This document shows, piece after piece, positions 11,405 to 23,495 of a stretch of DNA of 64,000 bases. How positions within the stretch are numbered: the stretch's first letter is position 1; the number at the start of each line of letters is the position of its first letter. The DNA is taken from positions 1,955,748 through 2,019,747 of the forward strand of contig CM067590.1 in the NCBI GenBank assembly GCA_034336665.1, written 5' to 3'. The notes under the pieces are model-generated. The model did no database searches. It was not told the DNA's origin and saw only the letters and a program-made list of their open reading frames with translations. The position numbers and the translations under genes are program-made. The stretch is from Luscinia megarhynchos (Eukaryota > Chordata > Aves > Passeriformes > Turdidae).

Positions 11405-12204
11405 ATCTCCCAGCCCTGGGCAAACCGGCAAAACCTGGGCAAAAATCTGCAAAACCTGGGCAAAATCTGCAAAACCTGGGCAACCCTGCACAGCCTGGCA
11501 AAGCCTGCACAGCCTGGGCAACCCCTGCACAACCTGGGCAAAAACTGCACAGCCTGGGCAAAAACCTGCACAGCCTGAGGCAAACCCTGGGCAAAAACCT
11601 GCACAGCCTGGCAAAGCCGGCACAGCCTGCACAGCCTGGGCAAAGCCTGCACAGCCTGGGCAACCCCTGCACAGCCTGAGCAAAACCTGCACAGCCTGGG
11701 CAAAACCTGCACAGCCTGGGCAATCCTGCACAGCCTGAGCAAAACCTGCACAGCCTGGGCAAAAACCTGCACAGCCTGGGCAAAACCCCTGGGCAAAAAC
11801 CTGCACAGCCTGGCAAAGCCGGCACAGCCTGCACAGCCTGAGTAAAATCTGCAAAAACCTGGGCAAACCCTGCACAGCCTGGGCAATCCTGCACAGCCTG
11901 GGCAAAACCTGCACAGCCTGGGCAAACCCTGGGCAAAACCTGCACAGCCTGCACAGCCTGAGTAAAATCTGCAAAACCTGGGCAAAACCCTGCACAGCCT
12001 GGGTAAAATCTGCACAGCCTGGCAAACCCGGCACAGCCTGCACAGCCTGAGTAAAATCTGCAAAACCTGGGCAAAACCTGCACAGCCTGGGCAAAATCTG
12101 CACAGCCTGGGCAAAATCTGCAAAACCTGGGCAACCCTGCACAGCCTGGGCAAAATCTGCACAGCCTGGGCAAAACTGCACAGCCTGGGCAAAAACTGCA
12201 AAAC
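11405..12204. repeat. 20-bp minisatellite (cacagcctgggcaaaacctg)
   Basis: About 40 copies of cacagcctgggcaaaacctg with variation in the A-run (3-5 A) and alternation of cacag and aaaac modules. Frames of about 300-350 codons on the minus strand come from the repeat and have no start-site or domain support. Confidence 0.95.
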
Positions 12205-12440
12205 CTGCTCCCTGCCAGACCCTTCCCCTTTCCACATCCTCATCATCATCAACCCTTCATCTCCTGCATCTCCTGCTCCCTTCCAGACCCTTTACACATC
12301 ATCATCATTAACCCTTCATCTCCTGCTCCCTTCCACACCCTTTACACATCTTCAGCATTAACCCTTCATCTCCTGCTCCCTTCCAGACCCTTTACACATC
12401 ATCATCATTAACCCTTCATCTCCTGCTCCCTGCCAGCGCA
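12205..12440. repeat. About 55-bp tandem repeat, four copies
   Basis: Copies contain ctcctgctcccttccagacc, then ctttacacatc, a short catcat run and attaacccttcat. It abuts the previous array directly, but the unit is unrelated. Confidence 0.9.
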
Positions 12441-14735
12441 GATCCAGGAGCCAAGCTGGCCCATCCCCTCTTCCCTGCCCCCTTGCACCTCCACAAACCT
12501 CAGCCAAACCCATCCAAATCCCCAGGAAAAGCAGCTCCTGGGGAGCCCTGCTCCTGGCAAACCCAGGCTGGCACGGATTCAGCGTGAGCTTGTTTGAGCA
12601 GTGCCCAGCAGCCAAAGCACTTATGGAGCTCCCGTGAGCCAGGCAGGGCAGGAAAAGCCAAAGGACCCCACAGGTTCTGCCTTCACTTGTTAATTCACAG
12701 GAAAATCTAAGTCTGCTCTGATATAACCTTTTCCTGGGGCTGCTCAGCCCTAGCACGGCCTCCAAGTCACCAGTGAGCACACGAAGAAGAAAAAAAAGCA
12801 TCCACAGAGCTTCTGGTGCTTATTTCAGTGAATTCACATCCTCCTCAGCTCCCCTTGGCTTCGTGTGCAGGTCTGTGCACCATCCACGTCACCCCAGTGC
12901 TGCTGCTGCTGAAACCAGTGCAGAAAAACTTCCTAAGAACTCCCTTTTGTTGCTTGCAGTGTTGGCTGCCTTCCCTCTGCTGGCCTGGGGGATCCTGGTG
13001 GGCTCCAGCACAGCTCAGGTGGGCTCCTCTGCCCTTGACTTCAGCCCTCCTGGCAATCCTCCCCAGCCAGAGCCTGAGGGATGCACTGCAGAAGGAGCAC
13101 AGGATTCTGGAGGTGCCTCCTGGAGGGGCTGAGCCCCTGCTCTGGCCCAGCAGACCCCCAGAGAGCCCCAGGCTGGCTCTGAGGCTGGGGAGGGTTTTAC
13201 AGGCCTGTCCTTGGCCCATCTCTGGGGACACATTTGGAACTCAGCCCAAGCTGATGTTCAGGCTCTGAAGTGACTGGAGAAATGGTCCAACGAGGACTTT
13301 TCTGTGTTTTTCTTCTTGGCTTCTCACACAATATTTACAAGAGAAAAAAGGTGTCTGAGGCAGCAGCTTAAAAACACAAGCATTTTTGTAAATCCTCCTC
13401 CCACTTCCAAGATTGTATCAACAAAAGAAAAGAGGAGGCAGGAAGAAAACATAAATAGGAGTTTCACGTTGACAGAGTCCCTTTGAACAACTTTCAAAGA
13501 GCTCCACTACCTGTTCTGCCATTTGATTTTGGTTTTTTCAGAATCTCTGCAGCGTGTTCCTCCCATACCAAAGGAATGGAGCAGCTCAGGTCCCTTTTCT
13601 GAGCTGCTCCCTGAGGGAAGCAGCAGGGTCAGCCCTCCTCAGCTGCCAGCCCAGCCAGGGCTGGCCAGAATCTGTTCCAGGGCTGGCTGCTCCTCCATCC
13701 TGAGCATCCTGGAGCTTTCCCAGCTCAGCTGCAGGTCTGCACTGGCTGCTCCCCTCCCAGGCAGGGCTCTGACTTCCACCAGGGAGATCCAGAGTGCAGA
13801 AGAGCTGAGCTTTTCTCCTGGGTGGGATCATCATGAGTAAAAGCAAGTAGAAATCCTGAGCACACAGTTTTGGCAGCTGAAGTAATTTAAAGCCTTGCAG
13901 CCCTTTGCTGGATGCCATAACCTTATTTTTTAAATGAGCACTTGCAGGTATTGACCTCCTACACTCAGGACTTGCAAGAACAGGTAAAGAAAAAGGAGTC
14001 CCCAAATCCCACCACAAACAGATTGCAGAGTCCAGGGAGAAATCACCCCTTAAATCAGCCACTCCCAAACCAAAGGATTTGTGCACCATCAAAGCCAGGA
14101 AATCATTTATTAGCCTCAATCTAAGCCATGAATTTCACAGACCTTTGTGGGGCAGGGGGTCCTGGAAGCAAATTCCAAGGCCAAGGTTGGTGCAATGCCC
14201 ACAGACATTCCTCACCATCCTCCAAAACAGAAAATAAAACTAAAAATCAGCCTGTGTGAGAGAGGCAGCCCAGGGACCTGCTCAGCTGCAAGTGACAGCC
14301 AAGTCCAAGGGACAATCAAGTTTTGGATTATGATGGGAAAGAAGAGCTGCATATACATGAGCACAGACCGTAAATAAACTGGAAATAAATCCCATGGAGA
14401 TGGTGACAGCAGCCCACAGACAGCTCTTTACAAATTGCCTTTTACAAGGAAATGCCATTATATCAGGGTTTATGGGCCTCCCTGAGACGGGCACGGGCAG
14501 AGCTGTAAATACTGCACAAGAGGCAAACCCAGGAGGAATTCCTGGTGCCAGCAGCAGGGCGAGGAGCAGAGGGACCCCCAGCACCCCCAGGCAGGGGGAA
14601 GCACTGCTGGACAAGGGAATTTTCCACTGCACACCACAACAAGCCATGGGAATCAAACTCCCACTTCACCCTTCGTGGTCAGTGCACTGCCCAAACCATT
14701 CTGCCTCAGTTCCTTCCCCTGCTCCATGAACAGAG
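12441..14735. other. Single-copy DNA without an identifiable gene
   Basis: A long repeat-poor stretch of moderate GC content. Short frames occur on both strands, the longest about 180 codons on the minus strand near 13.6-14.1 kb, but amino-acid composition and the lack of motifs give no coding support. The segment at 13280-13500 is AT-richer. Confidence 0.35.
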
Positions 14736-15065
14736 GATGCTGAGGAGCTTTTTAACACCACCAAGCATCTAATTCACTGAAGATGATTAAGTGCCTTAAA
14801 GATTTCTGAAGGAGCTGCTATAGGAAGGCATTAATTTAAATACCTAGTGGCACAGAACATAATGCCAGGCAGATTTTCTTCCATTCTTCTATAATAGCTT
14901 AATAATCCTCAAAATAGTTTCATTGTTAATACTCCTGTTGTGTATTTTATTAGGGCTTTTTAAGCTGCAGAGCAAGGTAAACACTCCACATGTCTCTAAC
15001 ACCTTGCAAAGAGCTCCTCAGGAAGAATTTAAATTATTTAAATCTCCACGAACACCCGTGTGGGG
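14736..15065. promoter_or_regulatory. Candidate conserved non-coding block (AT-rich)
   Basis: Repeat-free AT-rich DNA with many homeodomain-type cores (gcattaatttaaatac, cttaataatcc, cattgttaatac) and a near-palindromic atttaaattatttaaat at about 15030. It reads like a developmental enhancer core; this is inference. Confidence 0.35.
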
Positions 15066-15125
15066 GGACCCAACCGAGCATCATCCCCTTCTCACCCAAA
15101 GCCACCCAGGACGCTCCGAGGCTGA

Positions 15126-15175
15126 GAAAAAGGGAGTAAAAGGGAGAAAAAGGGAGTAAAAGGGAGAAAAAGGAG
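15126..15175. repeat. 18-bp purine tandem repeat
   Basis: About two and a half copies of aaaagggagtaaaagggag. Confidence 0.9.
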
Positions 15176-15295
15176 CAGCTCCTCCTCCTCCCGATTTCAT
15201 CACCAGCCTTTGTCTGCTCTGTCACAGCCCCGCGATCGCTGCGACAAAAGGAGCAGCTCGCACGGGACACACCTGGCTGCGACAGCACCTCATTT

Positions 15296-15355
15296 AGCTA
15301 TTGATTTACCTGTTATTTATTTACCTGTTATTTATTTACCTGTTATTTATTTATT
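15296..15355. repeat. 15-bp AT-rich tandem repeat (ttacctgttatttat)
   Basis: Three to four copies of ttacctgttatttat, ending in a short ttta run. It sits at the sharp boundary to a CpG-rich segment. Confidence 0.9.
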
Positions 15356-15600
15356 TCTCTGGTAAAGCACGGAGTGCCCGGCCGTGCTCCCGCCGCTCCC
15401 CATCCCCTCATCCCTGCGGAGCCACCGAGCTCCCGCCCCTCGTTCCCACCCGCTCAGAACCGCAGGAAAACTCAGCCTCGGAGCCAGGGACTGCCCTGAG
15501 CTGAAGGGACCCGCGGGACCACCGAGCAGCCCCAGCGATCCCACCCCGGCAGCTCCGAGCCACTGCGGGGCTGGAGATGCTCCGTCTGTAGATAAACCTC
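15356..15600. promoter_or_regulatory. Small CpG island
   Basis: An abrupt switch to GC-rich, CpG-dense sequence (cggccgtgctcccgccgctc) right after an AT-rich repeat. No initiator or coding start is convincing, so promoter function is only possible. Confidence 0.35.
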
Positions 15601-15617
15601 AGCTCGAGAGAGGAAAA

Positions 15618-15646
15618 ACCCAACAAACAAACAAACAAACAAACAG
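15618..15646. repeat. AAAC tetranucleotide microsatellite
   Basis: About six uninterrupted units of caaa. Confidence 0.95.
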
Positions 15647-15779
15647 GTGTGGCTCGCTTGAGAGAAAAAAAATGGAAAAAAGTAGTTTTCTAAGGTGTAC
15701 AATGAAACCACCCTCCCCTCCAAGAAAATATACAGAAGGAAAAATGCAGGATCAGCCAGGGCTGCTGACAGAGAGGCCC

Positions 15780-16345
15780 CAAGGTATAATCATTATTGAA
15801 GCTTTGCAACATAAAGCCTAAATTATTTATTATTATTTTTTTTTCCTAGAAAAAGAGAGGAACAAAGCATCTCCCTCCTCCAAAGTTAACAAGTGCGCGG
15901 CCTCGCCCCCACGTTCTCTCCCTGTTTTATCGCCACAGCACAGCGGAGCAGATTCCACCCCGGGGCAGACACAAAACCGCAGGGCCGCGGTTTCCAATGA
16001 CACCTCCATTCTCAGGGAACTGCTTTATTTATCAGCCCTTTGAGCTTCCCTCTCCGTCATTGTCAGTCCCCGCCCCAGTCCCAAGCGAGGGGCTGACAAG
16101 AGGAAATTCAGGAGCTTTTCCCGTCCTGCCCCCTCCCGGCTCTCCCACCCTCCGCGCTCGGCAGCCTCGTCACTTTTAATTCAATAACTCGCGGAATAAT
16201 TACTCGTGATAACACCGCTATCTGAACATCGGCTCGGCAGCTGCGATCCCGGCACGGCGAGCGGGGAGCAGCGAGGAGAGGGACCCGGGACGGGCTGGGG
16301 ACAGCCACAGGCCGGCGGGGCAGGGAGAGCAGGGGGTGCTGGGCT
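15780..16345. promoter_or_regulatory. Candidate conserved non-coding block
   Basis: Repeat-poor DNA with an AT-rich start (ataaagcctaaattattta) and, at 16165-16220, a dense run of homeodomain-type cores: cttttaattcaataactc and ggaataattactcg. GC rises sharply at 16250. Likely regulatory; no coding frame. Confidence 0.35.
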
Positions 16346-16365
16346 GGGGCTGCCGCCGTTCCGTC

Positions 16366-16865
16366 TGCGCCATCTCCATCATCTCCATCTCAAACTCCAT
16401 CTGATCCCCATCATCTCCATCTGATCCCCACCTCCACCACCTCCATGTGATCTCCACCTCCACCAGATCTCCATCTCCATCATCTCCATCTGATCTCCAC
16501 CTTCATCTGATCTGCATCTCCATCCCCATTATCTCCATCTGATCATCATCTGATCTCCATCTGATCCCATCTCCATCTGATCTCCACCTCCACCAGATCT
16601 CTACCTCCACCAGATCCCCCATCTCCATCTGATCCCCCATCTGATCCCATCTCATCTCCATCTGATCCCCATCTGATCTCCATCCCCATCATCTCCCTCA
16701 TCTCCATCTGATCTCCACCTTCATCTGATCTGCATCTCCATCTCCATTATCTCCATCTGATCTTCATGTGATCTCCATCATCTCCATCTCCATTCTCTCC
16801 ATCTGATCTCCATCTCAATTCTCCAACTGATATCCATCTCCATCTGATCTCCACCTCCGTCTTCA
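16366..16865. repeat. Pyrimidine-rich minisatellite (catctccatctgatc)
   Basis: A degenerate mixture of catctc, catctgatc and cacctccac words. The plus strand is C/T-rich with regular GA from gatc. No fixed higher-order period is evident, suggesting slippage at the 6-9 bp level. Confidence 0.92.
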
Positions 16866-17995
16866 TCTCCTAAGGATCTTACAGAGCAGGGACCCCAGTC
16901 CAGCTCTGCAGCACCTTTTAAACCCACAGAGCCTCCCCAAACCCCTGGTGTTGGGGAAATGGACCAAAAACAGGGGCAGGCAAGAGGGAAAGACCCACTG
17001 GAGGAAAGGACTGAGCTCTCTGCAGAAACAAACAGCAGCATCTCCTGCACAGCCACCTCTGTAAATCCAAATATCAGCCACTGGTACATTATCCCAGGCA
17101 CTGCTCGCTGCAAACACTGGGTTTAGTTCTGACTCCAGAAATCCTGCAGGAAAGGGTTTTCACGTTCCACAACAGCACATCTGCTAAATGGGTACGAAAT
17201 TCTTCCAAAGCCAGGCACTAAGCCCCCAGTAACTTGTGTGGCAAATGAGGCACAGAGCAGCCTGTTTAGCTGCCTGGGAAGGCAGAATTTCAGCTTCAGC
17301 AGCCCCGACACAGAGCTCGGGTGCTGGCACCTCCTGGCTCCTCGCTGCGGTTTGATTCGCTGCGGTATTTAAACAAACAAGCCCACTGCATATTTAGGCA
17401 GAAATGTTCCTACATGCACCACAGAAAAAGCAAGTTGCTGCAGCCCCAGCTGAAGGCAGCAGGATTCTGGAGGCTGCGAGGCGAGGCGAGGCTGGCACGG
17501 GTATCAGATCCCGAAATCGCTCCCGAGCTGCGCAGAGCGAGTCCCGCTCGGCGTGTCTGCGCACACACTGCACGGAGGGGCAGACACTGCCTGCTCCGCC
17601 TGATCATCCACCGTGCAGAGCAGAGCTGAGCCCAGCAGCCGTCCCAGCGACGGGGCAAGCACACAAACCACGGCAGGAGCGGGCGAGGCGCTGGAGACGC
17701 ATGAGGCGGCGTTTCCCTCACCTTCCACCGCTCTCATCGGCTTCTTAGCGCCGCACAGGCAGATCATCTCGGTTTCAGATTTGTTTGCACCAGTGCCAGG
17801 CCCCATCTGCATCCATCAGACGTTTCACACCGTGCTCCTCTCCACAGAAAATCCCCAGGGCGGACTCGCAGTAACGCAGGCGCCGTGAGGGAAATCCCAC
17901 CCAGCCCCTGGAAAAGGCTGAGCCCCAGCAACCCGGGGAACAGGGCACTTCCCACTCCCCATCTATCCGTGATGGATGCGGCAGGGAGCTCCTGC
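16866..17995. other. Single-copy DNA with a weak CpG island
   Basis: The interval 17330-17470 is AT-richer and looks conserved (gtatttaaacaaacaagccc, gcatatttaggc). At 17470-17720 CpG density rises (gcgaggcgaggc, gcgcagagcgag). I see no supported exon. Confidence 0.35.
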
Positions 17996-18175
17996 ACAGC
18001 TCAGGATTCATTATTTGTAACCTTTTATAAAATAAACCCTTAATACTGAACAGATCTTGTGCGTGGACACGAGTATATGTGTGTGCATCATCATAATTAA
18101 ACCCACAATAAAGTAAATCAGGGGGGTTATGATGCATTATCTAGAAACTGTTCTGAGTTTTTGCACCTATTTGGT
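17996..18175. promoter_or_regulatory. Candidate conserved non-coding block
   Basis: AT-rich, repeat-free DNA with ttataaaataaacccttaat, catcataattaaacccac and a later gatgcattatc. Composition contrasts strongly with both flanks. Enhancer-like by inspection only. Confidence 0.35.
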
Positions 18176-18345
18176 TGGAGTTTGGCAGCAGAGACAACCC
18201 CCAGCTCCAGCACACTCCCAAAGGCAGCAGCTGCTCTGCAGGTTCAGATTCCTGCACGTTCCCTCCCTGTTCCTCTCCTGCAGGACCTGGGCAGAGGAAA
18301 TCCCTCACTGAGCCCCCTGAGGCCCATCCTCCTCCAGTCCAGAAT

Positions 18346-18655
18346 AGCAATTCCCAAAATCTGGGCAAGAGGCAGCAAACGTGGATCAATTCCCAAAATC
18401 TGGGCAAGAGGCAGCAAACGTGGATCAATTCCCAAAATCTGGGCAAGAGGCAGCAAACGTGGATCAATTCCCAAAATCTGGGCAAAAGGCAGCAAATGTA
18501 GATCAATTCCCAAAATCTGGGCAAGAGGCAGCAAAGGTGGATCAATTCCCAAAATCTGGGCAAGAGGCAGCAAAGGTGGATCAATTCCCAAAATCTGGGC
18601 AAGAGGCAGCAAAGGTGGATCAATTCCCAAAATCTGGGCAAGAGGCAGCAAACTG
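18346..18655. repeat. 39-bp minisatellite, eight copies
   Basis: Eight nearly identical 39-bp units containing caattcccaaaatctgggca and agaggcagcaaacgtggat. The last units share aaggtgg in place of aacgtgg, and one reads aaatgta. As 39 is divisible by three, frames stay open in register and encode 13-residue repeats on both strands. Flanks offer no start, signal or splice support for a protein. Confidence 0.97.
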
Positions 18656-19904
18656 GAGCCCCACTGGTGTCAGTGGGCTCAGCTGCAGACACATCCCAGC
18701 TCCTGGTGATGAGAAAAATCACTAAAGGTTTGCAAGAGTGGATGGCAAAACCATCCCTGCCCCCAAAGGGAGCAGATTCCATTTTGCTCCTCTGCTCTCC
18801 AGCCCAGCAGGGAACTGCCCAGGCAGAACTCCTGAAGTCACTGGGACTGTTTGCCTTTGGTGGTTTTCTTTTTTTAAGATAAAAATAAATCCAAGCACTT
18901 GGCCCTAAATCAGAATCCATAATCTGACTTTTCGTGTTTTTGGGGGAGGAAAAAAGGAAAGAAAAAGCCTTTCTGAGTGTGGGCTGAAAAGCCACCCAAG
19001 GTAAACCAGAAGAGCACTAAACACTGAGCCATTAAGTGAGAAAAGACTCCAACTTTGATGTGACACTTGGCTGTTTGCTGGCACCATAAACTACTGCACT
19101 CTAAAAAAGTTTGTTAAATGCTCCATAAACTTTAACACGTTGCTGAAACACTTTGAACTGAGAATTTTATTTGGTTATCCACAAACCACACTTGGTCACA
19201 GGCGAGGAGCAGCAAATGCAGATTTTTCTCAAAAAAATTATTTCACTCTGAAAAAGGGAAACGGATCCAGGTGTATTTCAGAATTTGTGAGAAAGCTCCC
19301 ACACCGTGTCTGTGTCAGGAGAGCCTCAAGCAGGGACTGAGACTGGGGTTCATCCCTGCTCAGTCTGTAAATTCTGAGGAACAGCCAAGCCCTGGGCACC
19401 AGGAGAGGCAGCAGAACAGTGAAGCACCAGAAGAGCTCTCAGGTCAGAGCCCACACTTCACCTTTTCTGTTTGCCTAAACTTGCATTTCCACAGCAATTC
19501 CAACCTAAACCAGGGTACAGCCAAGAAGCAAAACTAATCTTTAAAAATAAAAAAATCCCCAGAAGTTTTAATATTAATGCTCATTCCTTGCCACAAAGAG
19601 GAATGTATCTTTCTCCAGCCTTTGACATTTTCTTCCCCAAAGCAGGAGGGAAGAAAATCAACTCCCCAGAGTGGACACGAGGTGTGAAGTCACCCACACC
19701 TTGAATCCACTGAGATTTCACACTGCACCCAGGACACTTCCCAAAGGGATTTTTTGCCCAACAAAACTTGCAGAAAACCCTAAAATCCCCCAGCTGTCTT
19801 AAGCATCCCTGGCTTTGCATAAAACCTAAAGCCACTTTTGCCATGCCACTCATCTTCCCCACTGAGCCCAATGGAATCTGTGCCACTGCTCCTGCCAGGG
19901 ACAG
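18656..19904. other. Single-copy DNA
   Basis: Moderate to low GC, repeat-poor. The AT-rich segment at 18860-19200 could be conserved non-coding DNA. No gene is supported. Confidence 0.4.
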
Positions 19905-20610
19905 GCAGGGATTTGGGTCTGTCCATGCCAGGACAGACAGACAGACAGACAGGGATTTGGGTCTCTCCATCCCAGGACAGACAGACAGACAGACAGGGAT
20001 TTGGGTCTGTCCATGCCAGGACAGACAGACAGACAGGGATTTGGGTCTCTCCATCCCAGGACAGACAGACAGACAGACAGGGATTTGGGTCTGTCCATCC
20101 CAGGACAGACAGACAGACAGACAGGGATTTGGGTCTCGGCATCCCAGGACAGACAGACAGACAGGGATTTGGGTCTCTCCATCCCAGGGACAGACAGATA
20201 GACAGGGATTTGGGTCTGTCCATCCCAGGGACAGACAGACAGACAGACAGGGATTTGGGTCTCTCCATCCCAGGACAGACAGACAGACAGACAGGGATTT
20301 GGGTCTGTCCATCCCAGGACAGACAGACAGACAGGGATTTGGGTCTGTCCATGCCAGGACAGACAGACAGACAGGGATTTGGGTCTGTCCATCCCAGGAC
20401 AGACAGACAGACAGGGATTTGGGTCTGTCCATGCCAGGACAGACAGACAGACAGGGATTTGGGTCTCGGCATCCCAAGACAGACAGACAGGGATTTGGGT
20501 CTCTCCACCCCAGGGACAGACAGACAGGGATTTGGGTCTGTCCATCCCAGGACAGACAGACAGACAGACAGGGATTTGGGTCTCTCCACCCCAGGACAGG
20601 CAGGGACAGA
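19905..20610. repeat. About 40-bp minisatellite with embedded GACA runs
   Basis: About 17 units of a gacagacagacaggg run followed by atttgggtctctccatccca. The number of GACA units inside each copy varies from two to four, so a microsatellite is nested in a minisatellite. Subtypes alternate ctctccat, ctgtccat and ctcggcat. Frames up to about 380 codons are artefacts rich in the DRQT motif. Confidence 0.97.
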
Positions 20611-20689
20611 TCCCAACCCCGCTGTGGCGCTGCCTCGGGGAGGGGGCGCAGAGGGCACAGCACATCCCCCGGCCCTGGCCCTGCTGCAC

Positions 20690-21660
20690 TCTGCTCCGGG
20701 CACAGCGAGCTGTGAGCACAGGAATCCATCCCGAGTCAGGGCCGTGCCTGGGCTCAACCCCGGGGTGCGGCATTGCCAGGCTGCCAGCTCAGGGGGCTGG
20801 AACCGGGGCTGCACTCACAGCTCTGCTCTGCAGCTCTGGCTGCTCCGGGCACAGCGAGCTGTGAGCACAGGAATCCATCCCGAGTCAGGGCCGTGCCGGG
20901 GCTCAATCCCGGGCACGGCATTGCCAGGCTGCCAGCTGAGCGGGCACGAACCGGGGCTGCACTCACAGCTCTGCGGCTCTGCCTGCTCCGGGCACAGCGG
21001 CGGCTCCAGCCTGGCCCAGGGCTCAATCCCGGGCACGGCATTGCCAGGCTGCCAGCTGAGCCGGCACGAACCGGGGCTGCACTCACAGCTCTGCTCTGCG
21101 GCTCTGCCTGCTCCGGGCACTGCAGCGGCTCCAGCCTGGCCCAGGGCTCAATCCCGGGGCGCGGCATTGCCAGGCTGCCAGCTCAGGGGGCTCGAACCGG
21201 GGCTGCACTCACAGCTCTGCAGCTCTGGCTGCTCCGGGCACAGCGAGCTGTGAGCACAGGAATCCATCCCGAGTCACGGCCGTGCCTGAGCTCAATCCCG
21301 GGCACGGCATTGCCAGGCTGCCAGCTGAGTGGGCACGAACCGGGGCTGCACTCACAGCTCTGCAGCTCTGGCTGCTCCGGGCACAGCGGCTCCAGCCTGG
21401 CCCGGGGCTCAATCCCGGGCACGGCATTGCCACGCTGCCAGCTCAGGGGGCTCGAACCGGGGCCGCGCTCACAGCTCTGCTCTGCAGCTCTGCCTGCTCC
21501 GGGCACAGCGGCAGCTCCCGCCTGGCCCAGGGCTCAATCCCGGGGTGCGGCATTGCCAGGCTGCCAGCTCAGGGGGCTCGAACCGGGGCTGCACTCACAG
21601 CTCTGCTCTGCAGCTCTGCCTGCTCCGGGCACAGCGGCTCCAGCCTGGCCCAGGGGACGG
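20690..21660. repeat. Two-module 120-148-bp tandem repeat, eight copies
   Basis: Eight copies start with ctgctccgggca at about 20691, 20839, 20982, 21107, 21227, 21371, 21492 and 21618. Type A units carry gcgagctgtgagcacaggaa and a cccgagtca block; type B units carry cggctccagcctggcccagg instead. The order is A-A-B-B-A-B-B-B. All share a cattgcc(a)ggctgccagct segment and end in ggggctgcactcacagctct. Copies are highly similar, so spread was recent. Confidence 0.95.
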
Positions 21661-23495
21661 GCTGGGGCAGCGCCCTGCGATCCGGCTGCCCTGGGACTCA
21701 TCCCAGCCAGAGCGCCCGAGAAGCTCCAGAGGAATTCCCTGCTGGGGGAGCTTCTCCCGCTCCAAGCCAGCCCAGGGAGCACAGGGGCTTGCCCGTGGCT
21801 CTCTGTGCCACTCAGACACCAAACGTGCTGCAGAATGGGAAATAGCCGAGTTTTCTCCCCCCCACACCCTCGGTGCTCCAGCAGCGAGGCAGGGGTGGCA
21901 CGAGGGGCACGAGGGGCACGAGGGGCTCCCAGAGCAGACCCACAGGACATTCAGAGCCACCCAGTCCTGCCCAGCCGCACCCACGGGTGACTCTGCCTTC
22001 CCCCCCTGGGGCTCCAGAGCACACACCAGCCCTCGGTCAGGGGCATAATCCTCGAGTCCCAGCAGCTCCATTTCACAGCACACAGCTGTTCACTTCCCTG
22101 CACGCATTTTTACAGTCACTCCTTCCCTCCTTTCCCCCTCCCCCAAACCCTTCTGCCTTTTGCTGCTGAAGTTAAATAAACACGTTTTCAGGATGGGAGC
22201 TGTAACTTCATCCCTTATTTTTCATTCCCCTGTCTTCTTCAGACCAATATTTAAAGGTTTTGTGTCCTCAGAAGCCTTGCAGATGAGGTTTGCTGCACTG
22301 CCACGGCCCTTGACCAACACTCTGCTCAACACAGAGAAGAGACCAAAGTTCCCAAGGCAGTTCAGCACCTTGACATTGTGCAGCACAAGGAAGGACCAAA
22401 GCTCCCCGTTCCATTTCTGCAGCAAAGCCCTCACCAGCCCGAGGCCTCCCGTGCCCTGCAGAGGTGACTCCCTCCCAGCCCTGCCAGCAGACACAAAACC
22501 CTCTGGGCAGAATTTGCAGATTGGCTCCTGAGCACAGCCCCAGTCCCAGATTGGGTTTCACTGTTCCTCGAGGTCCCTGCTTTGGCCTGGTGGCCTTCAT
22601 GGCTACGAAAATGCTGCTGCAGGCAGCCAAGTGACATTTCCATGGGCAGGGGCTGGCACAGGGACCCTGGGAAAGGATCCTGTGATGCCACCAGGACACT
22701 GCTCCCACACCAGCAAAGCAAAATGGTTTCCCCTCCCCAAGCCAGGGCATAGCAAATCATTTGCCCTCAGGGCAGCTTTTAAAACTCAGGTTTTTCTGTC
22801 CTGCTCCTTCCCTGAGGATCATCAGCAGAAGACACCCCATAGGCCCCTTCTGCTGCCCCAGAGCTGCCCATTCCCCTTTGGTGACCTCAGCAAAGAGGGA
22901 TGGACAGAGAAAAGTACCCAGATCCTGTAACACAGCTCGGGCAGAGCTGCTGCTTGCTTCCTTAAGTAAAGGATAAAGTTTTAATTTAAGCTGATCTCTG
23001 GGGAGAGAAGGAGGTTATTGAATCCCCGGGCAGCAGCGGGGATGACCCGAGTGACCCTGAAGCCAGGCACGGGCAGCCAGGGCTCCCGGGGTGCCAAAGC
23101 TGGGGCACAGACCAGCAGCAGATTTGCTGTGGATTTTCTCCCTCCCTGCTCCGGGCACACACATTTCCCCTGTGCTGCCTCACAGAGCAAACAAAAGTCA
23201 TCTCCCCGGGAAAACTGGGAGGAATATTTTCTTCCCGACCCTTCCCCCTCTCCGAATCCTCCCCGCCCCGCAGCAAAGTGCCCCTAATCCCCGAATTCTC
23301 TCTCTACCTGCAGGGAGAGCTGAAACCCGACCCGTCCCCTCCCCCAGCCCTCCGACCACACTAATCCATCACTCCGCGGCTCGCAGCCCACCGCAGCCCA
23401 CCCAGCCCACCCCAGCCATCCGCGCCAGATGTCCGCGGCAGCGCCGAGCAGCGAGCGCCCATCGGCCCGGCCCGCGGCAAAACGCGAGATCAGAG
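21661..23495. other. Single-copy DNA with a CpG-rich right end
   Basis: A short 9-bp repeat (cacgagggg, three to four copies) lies at 21898-21930. The remainder is unique, and GC with CpG rises from 23300 (cgcgccagatgtccgcggca) toward the next array. No exon could be supported. Confidence 0.4.

Noticed and set aside
18346..18655. CRISPR-like regular repeats
   Set aside because: Units are contiguous 39-bp copies with no variable spacers, in vertebrate-type DNA.
19581..21253. Frames of 300-470 codons rich in DRQT or CLSV motifs
   Set aside because: Direct translations of the GACA-containing minisatellite; the peptide period follows the DNA unit.
20690..21660. tRNA-like B-box word (ggctcgaaccgggg) repeated
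   Set aside because: No acceptor stem, A-box or cloverleaf can be drawn around it; it is part of the repeat unit.
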